20,109 nucleotides of DNA from assembly GCF_938045595.1 (NCBI RefSeq), contig NZ_CALIBB010000314.1:1-20109 (forward strand), read 5' to 3'. This stretch comes from an uncultured Campylobacter sp. (GTDB lineage Bacteria > Campylobacterota > Campylobacteria > Campylobacterales > Campylobacteraceae). The stretch's first letter is position 1; each line of letters opens with the position of its first letter. Of the stretch, positions 1 through 6,180 are shown piece by piece. The translations under genes were made by a program, and so were the position numbers. The notes beneath the pieces are model-generated. The model worked only from the letters and a program-made list of their open reading frames with translations, made no database searches and was not told the origin of the DNA.

Positions 1-1
1 C

Positions 2-436
2 GCGCTATCGCTGCGGCTTTTAAACAATTTGAAATTTAACTATCTGCAGGGAAATTTTATCGCAAAAGCGCTGGATCGCAGGGAGATAGGCGCTTTCATC
101 GCGCGATTTAAAGATACGCCCAAGCTCGCAGCCATCGACAAAGATGAGTTTATCAGCTTTTTAAACGCGCTTGATTATAAGGATTTGGCGCTAAACTTCA
201 TCGCGCGTAGTCAAACGGGCGAGCTTAGCCCGGGAGAGTTTGAAGGCTTTAGAGCAAAATTCGGCGAAATTTTAAACAAAACTCAAAGCGCGGGCAGCGA
301 GAAATTTGCGCTAAATACAGAAATACGTAAGCAAATTTTAGATATTCTTTCGCTTGATTATCGCGTTTTAGCAAGCTTCATCTCGGGCTTTAGGGCGCGG
401 CTGGATCAGTTTATAAGCGATTTGGAGGCAGCATGA
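2..436 (+). CDS. unrecognised protein, probably the C-terminal part of a gene entering from the left edge
   Basis: I do not recognise this protein. The reading frame is open from the first bases to a TGA at 434-436. A TTG at 29 could be a start, but no convincing ribosome binding site precedes it and the frame stays open upstream, so a truncated gene is more likely. The visible part (about 145 residues) is helical-looking and polar, with repeated aromatic/basic patterns such as FIARF, NFIARSQTG and FISGFRARL. It shows no signal peptide, membrane segment or catalytic motif. Its stop overlaps the hisZ start (ATGA), so the two are probably translationally coupled in one operon with purA. Coding status is well supported by the overlap and the codon use; function is unknown. 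Confidence 0.6.
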   Translation, partial: ALSLRLLNNLKFNYLQGNFIAKALDRREIGAFIARFKDTPKLAAIDKDEFISFLNALDYKDLALNFIARSQTGELSPGEFEGFRAKFGEILNKTQSAGSEKFALNTEIRKQILDILSLDYRVLASFISGFRARLDQFISDLEAA

Positions 437-1296
437 TAGATAGCGTTAGCGCCGATTTCGATCACGAGATACCAAACGGCTCGAGGCTGTATTTCGGAAA
501 GAGCGCGCAGCTTAAGCGCGAGCTGGAAAATAAGGCGAGCGAAATCCTCGTAAAAAACGGCTTTAGCGAAATTTTAACGCCATATTTTTCATATCATCAG
601 CACCTAAGCGTCGCGCCGCATAAGCTTCTTAAGCTCTCCGATCCCACAAACCACGAGCTTGCGCTTCGCGCAGACAGTACCGTGGATGTCGTGCGTATCG
701 TGCGCAAGCGGCTGAAAGACGATAAGCTAAGGCGGCTATTTTACGTGCAGCCGACCTTCAAATACCCAAGCGACGAGTTTTATCAGATCGGCGCGGAGCT
801 GATCGGGGAGAAAAATTTGCCGCTTGCGATTAAAATCGCGCAGGAATTTTTTAAAGAATTTGATCTTGTGCCCGCGCTTCAGCTAAGCAATATCGAAATT
901 CCTAAAAAAATTTGCGAAATTTTAAACCTGCCGCTTGAAATTTTTGAAAAGGGCAAGATTGAGACGCTGCTTGAGCAAAATTTGCCTTGGCTGGATGCTA
1001 CGGCTCGCGCTACGTCGCTAAAGGACGTGCAGGCTCTGCGCACGCAGGTGCCTGAGGAGCTCGTGCCGTGCCTAGATGAAATTTTAAGCCTAGGTGTGGA
1101 TTACGAGCGTATCTGCGTTTCGCTGCTGTATTACTCTAAAATGCGCTACTACGACGCGCTATTTTTTAGATTTTTAGACGCGGGCGCGGTGTATTGCAAC
1201 GGCGGAAATTACGAAATAGACGGGCTAAAATCCAGCGGCTTTGCGCTGCTAGTGGATGCTTTGATAGAAAAAATTATGCAAAAGGATGAGAAATGA
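433..1296 (+). CDS. hisZ: ATP phosphoribosyltransferase regulatory subunit-like protein (HisZ)
   Basis: A class II histidyl-tRNA synthetase-like catalytic fold without an anticodon-binding domain. Family members of this type activate the short form of HisG, the first enzyme of histidine synthesis. Visible features are RADST at about residues 79-83 (motif-1/ATP-site region of HisRS-like proteins), a motif-2-like stretch RRLFYVQPTFKY near 100-111 and a motif-3-like NGG...GFALL near the C-terminus. At 287 residues it is on the short side for HisZ. ATG start at 433 overlaps the preceding stop, and its own stop overlaps the purA start (ATGA at 1293), indicating a coupled operon. A hisZ-purA pair is a common arrangement in proteobacteria. 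The alternative, a HisRS paralogue of another function, is possible because Campylobacter jejuni HisG is the long form that needs no HisZ. Confidence 0.85.
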   Translation: MIDSVSADFDHEIPNGSRLYFGKSAQLKRELENKASEILVKNGFSEILTPYFSYHQHLSVAPHKLLKLSDPTNHELALRADSTVDVVRIVRKRLKDDKLRRLFYVQPTFKYPSDEFYQIGAELIGEKNLPLAIKIAQEFFKEFDLVPALQLSNIEIPKKICEILNLPLEIFEKGKIETLLEQNLPWLDATARATSLKDVQALRTQVPEELVPCLDEILSLGVDYERICVSLLYYSKMRYYDALFFRFLDAGAVYCNGGNYEIDGLKSSGFALLVDALIEKIMQKDEK

Positions 1297-2543
1297 GTAA
1301 AGTTGACGTAGTCATCGGCGCCCAGTGGGGCGATGAGGGCAAGGGCAAGATTGTAGATATGATAAGCGCGAATTACGATTTCGTATGTCGCAGCAGCGGC
1401 GGACACAACGCAGGGCACACCATCGTCATAAACGGCGAGAAATTTGCGCTGCATCTAGTGCCTAGCGGCGTGCTTCATAAAAATATCATCAACATCATCG
1501 GAAACGGCGTCGTGATCAACCCCGACGTGCTGATTACCGAGATGGCGCAGTTTGAAAATTTAAAGGGCAGATTTTTTATAAGCGAGAAGGCGTTTTTAAA
1601 TTTACAGTACCACTCGCTGATCGATCAGGCGCGCGAAAAGAGCAAGGGCGAGCTTGCGATCGGCACTACCGGCAAGGGCATAGGGCCTGCGTATGCCGAT
1701 AAGATCGCGCGCACGGGGCACCGCGTGGCGGAGCTTTTAGAGCCTGAAAGGCTTGCCGAGGCGCTATCGCGCGATTTTGCCTCGCATGAGAGCGTTTTTG
1801 AAAAAGCGGGGGTTAAAATTCCTAGCAAGCTTGAAATTTACGAGGAGCTAAAGCGCTATAAAAGCGCGCTCGAGCCATACATCGCCGATACCACGCATAT
1901 GCTGTGGAAGGCACTTGATTACGACAAGCGCGTACTCGTAGAGGGCGCGCAAGGAAGCCTGCTTGATATCGATCACGGCACCTATCCTTACGTCACGAGC
2001 TCGACGACTATCGCGGGCGGGGCTTGCAGCGGGCTCGGGCTCGCGCCGAAAGATATCGGCACGGTGATGGGAATTTTAAAAGCCTACACCACCCGCGTGG
2101 GCAACGGCGCGTTTCCTACCGAGGATAAGGGCCCGCAAGGCGAGGCGATGCGCGAGATCGGCAAAGAGTACGGCACCACGACGGGCAGGGCGCGTCGCTG
2201 CGGTTGGTTCGACGGAGTGGCTACTAAATACGCCGTGCGCCTTAGCGGCATCGACAAGCTCGCGCTGATGAAGCTTGACGTCTTAGACGGCTTTGAGAGC
2301 ATTAAAATTTGCCGCGCGTATCGCTACAAGGGTGAGGAGATCGATTATTTCCCGATCGATTTGGAAGCTGTCGAGCCGGTTTATGAGCAGATGCCGGGCT
2401 GGGACAGCGTAAAGGGAATTTCAAAATTTGAAGATCTGCCGCAAAACGCGCAAAATTATATCCGCAAAATAGAGGAGCTAAGCGGCGCGAAGGTGGGCTT
2501 CATCTCCACAAGTCCCGAAAGAAGCGACACGATAATTTTATAA
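1293..2543 (+). CDS. purA: adenylosuccinate synthetase
   Basis: Cytosolic enzyme joining IMP and aspartate with GTP hydrolysis to make adenylosuccinate, the first committed step from IMP to AMP. At 416 residues it matches the family length. The N-terminus carries the diagnostic GAQWGDEGKGK (residues 9-19, with catalytic Asp14), followed by GGHNAGHT with catalytic His43. Further family signatures are IGTTGKGIGPAY, the GTP-side region EGAQGSLLDIDHGTYPYVTSS and TTTGRARRCGW. The ATG overlaps the hisZ stop by four bases. A hairpin at 2549-2579 lies directly after the stop and may end the transcript. No anomalies seen. Confidence 0.98.
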   Translation: MSKVDVVIGAQWGDEGKGKIVDMISANYDFVCRSSGGHNAGHTIVINGEKFALHLVPSGVLHKNIINIIGNGVVINPDVLITEMAQFENLKGRFFISEKAFLNLQYHSLIDQAREKSKGELAIGTTGKGIGPAYADKIARTGHRVAELLEPERLAEALSRDFASHESVFEKAGVKIPSKLEIYEELKRYKSALEPYIADTTHMLWKALDYDKRVLVEGAQGSLLDIDHGTYPYVTSSTTIAGGACSGLGLAPKDIGTVMGILKAYTTRVGNGAFPTEDKGPQGEAMREIGKEYGTTTGRARRCGWFDGVATKYAVRLSGIDKLALMKLDVLDGFESIKICRAYRYKGEEIDYFPIDLEAVEPVYEQMPGWDSVKGISKFEDLPQNAQNYIRKIEELSGAKVGFISTSPERSDTIIL

Positions 2544-2548
2544 AATCG

Positions 2549-2579
2549 GGCGGAATTTTAAGAATTTTAAAATTCCGCC
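2549..2579 (+). terminator. terminator-like hairpin after purA
   Basis: A perfect 13-bp inverted repeat (left arm 2549-2561 GGCGGAATTTTAA, right arm 2567-2579, five-base loop) starts six bases after the purA stop. There is no strong T tract after it, only GTTTGC, so it may be a weak or bidirectional terminator. Its sequence resembles hairpins at 16022-16049 and 16911-16942, so it may belong to a repeat family. Confidence 0.55.
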
Positions 2580-2634
2580 GTTTGCAAACGCGGGCGGCGC
2601 GACCGCTCATAGAACTGAATTTAAAGGAACGATA

Positions 2635-3186
2635 ATGCGAATACGACTACCACACGTGCCATATATCGCGCATAAAATAGCGCTGGATCTGCTAAACTCG
2701 GGCTGCGTTACGCTTAGTGCGGGCATAGAGCCCGTCGCCAAGGAAGCGGACGAAATCATAAGGGCCGATCTGCAAAAAGAAAGAGCGATAGACGAGCGCG
2801 CAAACGAGCTGATAGATGAGCGCATAAGCGAGCTTGACGAGATGAGCGTGAATAAAAAAGATATGTTTTGGCTCATCAAGCGTCACATCGCAAACGACGA
2901 GAATTTCGAGCTAAATTTTGAGGATCGCTACGGCACCATATCGCATAAAATTTTAGAAACCGTTTGGAAGAAAAATTTGATCGATTACAAAGTCTCGGAA
3001 AATAGGCTAAAGACGATAATTTATAACGCGATCGACGAATATCTTAAAAATTATCAAAAGATTGAGGATGCGGTATATGAAAAGATCGAGGGCTACAAGC
3101 AAAAATTGATCCCAGGTACCGAAGAATACGAGCTTGTGTTTGAAAAGCTCTACGAAGAGGAGCTAAGAAAACGAGGCATGCTATAA
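2635..3186 (+). CDS. DUF507 family protein
   Basis: A 183-residue conserved protein of unknown function. The sequence resembles the DUF507 proteins encoded just before carA in campylobacters (from memory, C. jejuni Cj1495c). It starts MRIRLPHVPYIAHKIALDLL, is highly charged, and is mostly predicted helix with a very acidic/basic middle (residues about 40-80, repeated DER and DEL) and a C-terminal YELVFEKLYEEELRKRGML. No signal peptide, membrane segment or catalytic motif is visible. Start ATG 2635 is preceded by AAAGGA at a good distance. Its TAA overlaps the carA ATG by one base (TAATG), so the two are translationally coupled. No function should be assumed from the neighbour. Confidence 0.85.
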   Translation: MRIRLPHVPYIAHKIALDLLNSGCVTLSAGIEPVAKEADEIIRADLQKERAIDERANELIDERISELDEMSVNKKDMFWLIKRHIANDENFELNFEDRYGTISHKILETVWKKNLIDYKVSENRLKTIIYNAIDEYLKNYQKIEDAVYEKIEGYKQKLIPGTEEYELVFEKLYEEELRKRGML

Positions 3187-4304
3187 TGAACGCGTATATC
3201 TACATAGAAAACGGCATCTACCTGCAAGCCAAGGCGTTCGGCAAGGGCGGTAGCGCATTCGGCGAGCTCGTGTTTAACACCTCCGCCACGGGCTACGAAG
3301 AGATCATCTCCGATCCCAGCTACGCGGGGCAGTTCATCATCTTTACGATGCCCGAGATCGGCATCGTAGGCATCAACGAAAACGACAAGGAAAGCTCCAA
3401 AATCCATGCCAGCGGAATTTTCGTAAGAAATTTTAACAACGAGCCTTCAAATTTCCGCTCACAGATGAGCTTGGAGGATTATTTTCTTCAAAACGGGAAA
3501 TTCGGCGTTTACGACATCGACACTAGATTTTTAACCAAAATGCTGCGCGACGAGGGCAGCCTGCGCGCTTTCGTCTCGACGCAGATCAGCGATAAGGCGG
3601 CTCTTAAAAAGGCGCTTAGCGAGTCTGCGCGCATAGAGGAGATCAACTACGTAAGCATCGTAAGCACGAAGGCGCCGTACAAGCACACATCGGGTCGCTG
3701 GAACGCTGAGCGCGGAAGCTACGCCCAGCCCGCAAGCTGCGGCAAAAAGATAGCCGTGATCGATTACGGCGTCAAGCGAAATATCCTCAACGAACTTTGC
3801 GATCTGGGGCTCGGCGTCGAGGTTTTCCCACACGACATTAAAGCGGAGAGCTTGATCGCTAAATTTAAAGATGGGCAGATTGACGGCGTATTTTTATCAA
3901 ACGGCCCGGGCGAGCCTCGTATGCTTAAAGAGGAGATCGCGCAGATCAAAAAGATGGTCGAAGCGCGCGTGCCGATTTTCGGAATTTGCCTGGGTCATCA
4001 GCTGCTAAGCAACGCGATGGGATATGAGACTTACAAGCTGAAATTCGGCCAGCACGGCGCAAACCACCCCGTGCAAAACCTGCGCACCAAATCGATCGAG
4101 ATCACCGCGCAAAACCACAATTACAACGTCCCAGAAACGATTGCGCAGATCTGCGAGATCACGCATCGCAATCTTTTCGACGGCACGATCGAGGGGGTTC
4201 GCTACAGGGAGTATCCCGTATTTTCGGTGCAGCACCACCCCGAAGCTAGCGCAGGGCCTACTGAGAGCAAATATATCTTTAAAGAATTTCTTGAAATTTT
4301 ATGA
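3186..4304 (+). CDS. carA: carbamoyl-phosphate synthase small (glutaminase) subunit
   Basis: Cytosolic glutamine amidotransferase subunit that hydrolyses glutamine and passes ammonia to CarB for carbamoyl phosphate, used in pyrimidine and arginine synthesis. At 372 residues it has the family length. The N-terminal CPSase domain is recognised from FGELVFNTSATGYEEI and DPSYAGQ. The C-terminal class I GATase domain has SNGPGEP, the nucleophile Cys268 in GICLGHQLL, and the His351/Glu353 pair in HHPEASAGP. The start at 3186 overlaps the preceding DUF507 stop. carB is not adjacent here, as is usual for campylobacters. A strong hairpin follows at 4327-4356. Confidence 0.97.
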   Translation: MNAYIYIENGIYLQAKAFGKGGSAFGELVFNTSATGYEEIISDPSYAGQFIIFTMPEIGIVGINENDKESSKIHASGIFVRNFNNEPSNFRSQMSLEDYFLQNGKFGVYDIDTRFLTKMLRDEGSLRAFVSTQISDKAALKKALSESARIEEINYVSIVSTKAPYKHTSGRWNAERGSYAQPASCGKKIAVIDYGVKRNILNELCDLGLGVEVFPHDIKAESLIAKFKDGQIDGVFLSNGPGEPRMLKEEIAQIKKMVEARVPIFGICLGHQLLSNAMGYETYKLKFGQHGANHPVQNLRTKSIEITAQNHNYNVPETIAQICEITHRNLFDGTIEGVRYREYPVFSVQHHPEASAGPTESKYIFKEFLEIL

Positions 4305-4326
4305 TTTTTGAAATTTTGCCTGCATG

Positions 4327-4357
4327 AAATTTTACCGCGATCGCGCGGTAAAATTTT
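4327..4357 (+). terminator. strong hairpin after carA, probable terminator
   Basis: A perfect 13-bp stem (AAATTTTACCGCG at 4327-4339, ATCG loop 4340-4343, complementary arm 4344-4356) lies 22 bases after the carA stop. The GC-rich core ACCGCG/CGCGGT is followed by AAAATTTT, giving A-rich sequence before and T-rich sequence after the core on both strands. It could therefore stop transcription in either direction. Confidence 0.65.
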
Positions 4358-4860
4358 AAATTTGCGGCAAGCTTTAAATTTTAACGCAGTCTTTGCGTCG
4401 TAAATTTAAAACCCGTCGCAGCCTGGATAATTGCAGGCTGGAGCGGTACGCAAAGCGCACTTTTGCAGACTTAGGATTGTCGCGGCGATTTTGAATTAAG
4501 CGATTTTTGGATGAAGCGATCTGTGCTAGTCGTGATTTTAAATTTAAACCGGCTGCGCGCCGCATGCTTTTTATTCGTTCGATTATGCGTTCACGTAGCT
4601 TCTAAGTGTGCGCGCAGCTAAATTTCATGCGTTTTAAATTTGAAAGTTGGCTTAATGCACTTAGCCCTTTCAAAACAGATCCTGCGGTATATTTAGCATG
4701 GCTTCAAGCTCTTTAAATTTGACGAACCGTTTTGTTGCCGTCAAAAGTTGCGCTAGTAAGCTGCCCTGTCGCCCGTAAAATTTTATCTAACGTCGCCCGC
4801 TCGTTAAAGCCTTATTGATGCGGTTTTGCCAGCTATGCCTAGTTTTTTGGTAAACTATAC

Positions 4861-5094
4861 CTACCCTTCAAATCTTATCAGCGCTGTTTCATTTCCCTCT
4901 AAAAGCCATTTGCCTAAAATAAAATTCCGCTCCGCCGCGTAGTGAAATTTTACCTGCGTTTGCTTTGCAATTTTACTTTCAGCCGCTCTTAAATCTTTTT
5001 CGCACCAATAAGATTTAGCTCGCGTCACTTTAAATTTTTGCTCTATTCCTATGCTGCAATTTTTACTCACGCTTGTTTTTTTAATCCCGCCCAT
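4861..5094 (-). CDS. possible small hypothetical protein, 77 residues
   Basis: An unrecognised minus-strand ORF beginning MGGIKKTSVSKNCSIGIEQ and ending ALIRFEG. It is basic, has no signal peptide or membrane segment, and shows two cysteines without a motif. In its favour: an AGGTG lies about seven bases before the ATG, and it does not overlap another gene. Against: it sits in AT-rich intergenic sequence, is short, and matches no family I know. It would be divergent from the response regulator gene. Confidence 0.28.
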   Translation of the reverse strand: MGGIKKTSVSKNCSIGIEQKFKVTRAKSYWCEKDLRAAESKIAKQTQVKFHYAAERNFILGKWLLEGNETALIRFEG

Positions 5095-5221
5095 ATTTGC
5101 ACCTAAAATAAGAGTTGTGTTACTTTATGAAATTAAATTTTTAACTTAACATTATTTTAAGCTCAATAAAAGAGAAAATTTGAAAGAATTTCGTCTGAAA
5201 TTTCGCCTTGAGGGGTCTGCT

Positions 5222-5905
5222 ATGAGCTGCGCTTTAAAAGAGCTGGACGTCTTGCTAGTCGAGGATGATACTAAATTACTAGCCTCGCTGCATAAGGCGT
5301 TTGAGGGTATTTTTAACAACGTTTACAATGCCCAAAACGGGCTTGAAGGTGTAAAAAAATTCAAAAAATTTAGTCCTAATCTCGTCATTACCGATATTTT
5401 AATGCCGATCGAGGATGGGCTTGAGATGATACGCCAGATCAAGCAGATCTTTCCGCATGCTCCTATCGTGGTGCTTAGCGGCTTCAGTAGGGAGGAGCAG
5501 CTAAAAGGCGTTATGGAGATTGGCGTCGAGCGGTATTACTTTAAGCCGGTAGATATCGCCGCATTTGTGCTAGAGATAAGTGCGCTGATGAAGTCTAAGC
5601 TGGACTCTGTACGAGTCGTAAATATGGGCGCAGGCTACGTATTTGACGGACTTCGTCGTATTTTGCTGAAGGATGGCGAGCAGATCGTGCTTACTAAAAA
5701 GGAGCTTTCTTTTGTCTCGCTGCTAGCCAGTCGCGTGGGCGAGCTGGTGCTTTACGAGGAGATCAAGCGTTATGTTTGGACCGAAGGAGCCGTGAGCGAT
5801 ACGGCGCTTCGCACCTTCGTCAAGCGTATCCGCGATAAAGTGGGTGGTGAAATCATAAAAAACGTCCCGAGCCTGGGATACAAGATCGAGCTTGAGCCTG
5901 CTTAA
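5222..5905 (+). CDS. OmpR-type two-component response regulator, orphan
   Basis: A DNA-binding response regulator of 227 residues. The receiver domain (about 8-125) has the acidic pair Glu14-Asp15, phosphoacceptor Asp58 in VITDILMP, Ser86 and Lys108 in YFKP. The C-terminal winged-helix domain (about 130-225) ends in the family-typical LRTFVKRIRDKVGG..I.NVPSLGYKIE. I chose ATG 5222, which has GAGGGG about six bases upstream; a TTG at 5180 would add 14 residues but has only weak pairing. No sensor kinase gene is adjacent, unlike the regulator/kinase pair I remember near carA in C. jejuni (Cj1491c/Cj1492c). Its signal and targets cannot be read from the sequence. Confidence 0.9.
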   Translation: MSCALKELDVLLVEDDTKLLASLHKAFEGIFNNVYNAQNGLEGVKKFKKFSPNLVITDILMPIEDGLEMIRQIKQIFPHAPIVVLSGFSREEQLKGVMEIGVERYYFKPVDIAAFVLEISALMKSKLDSVRVVNMGAGYVFDGLRRILLKDGEQIVLTKKELSFVSLLASRVGELVLYEEIKRYVWTEGAVSDTALRTFVKRIRDKVGGEIIKNVPSLGYKIELEPA

Positions 5906-6127
5906 ATTTGATCGCGTTTTTGCCGCTTTGTAATTTACGGAATCCACTCGTAAAATTTTGCGTTTAAATATGCCGCAATTAATGCGGAGCGAGGTAGAAT
6001 TCCGCGCTCAAAGCGCCACAGATTAAAATTTTATGCTCGTCCAACTTACTAAATTTGACTTGATAAAATTTAGCCTCTCAAGCTTTTCAAAAACTTCTTT
6101 GCTTAAAAGCCCAAACTAAAAATTTCT

Positions 6128-6136
6128 TGCTAAAAT
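6128..6136 (+). promoter_or_regulatory. extended -10 element upstream of addB
   Basis: TG-C-TAAAAT matches an extended -10 element. It implies a start near 6143 and a leader of about 37 bases to the TTG at 6181. No clear -35 is visible, which is normal for campylobacter sigma-70 promoters. Confidence 0.4.
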
Positions 6137-6180
6137 ATCGCAAAATTCCGCGTTCTGCGAATCGCTCTAAAGGATTTGTT

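Larger units (their letters stand above)
4305..5179. other. long intergenic stretch of about 875 bases, largely featureless
   Basis: Apart from the hairpin behind carA and a doubtful small minus-strand ORF at 4861-5094, I see no gene, RNA gene or mobile-element signature here. The sequence is dense in AAATTT/TTTAAATTT words and has stops in all frames. The last 80 bases (from about 5100) are very AT-rich and are a plausible promoter region for the response regulator. In the C. jejuni arrangement, as I remember it, a sensor kinase gene lies beside this regulator; nothing resembling a kinase remnant is recognisable here. Confidence 0.5.

Noticed and set aside
4374..4565. Minus-strand ORF of 63 codons behind carA
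   Set aside because: Arg/Leu/Ser-rich composition typical of chance ORFs, no start signal, and it adjoins the carA hairpin.
6127..6180. Upstream TTG start for addB at 6127
   Set aside because: No ribosome binding site there and it overlaps the inferred -10 element; TTG 6181 has AAAGGA at proper spacing.
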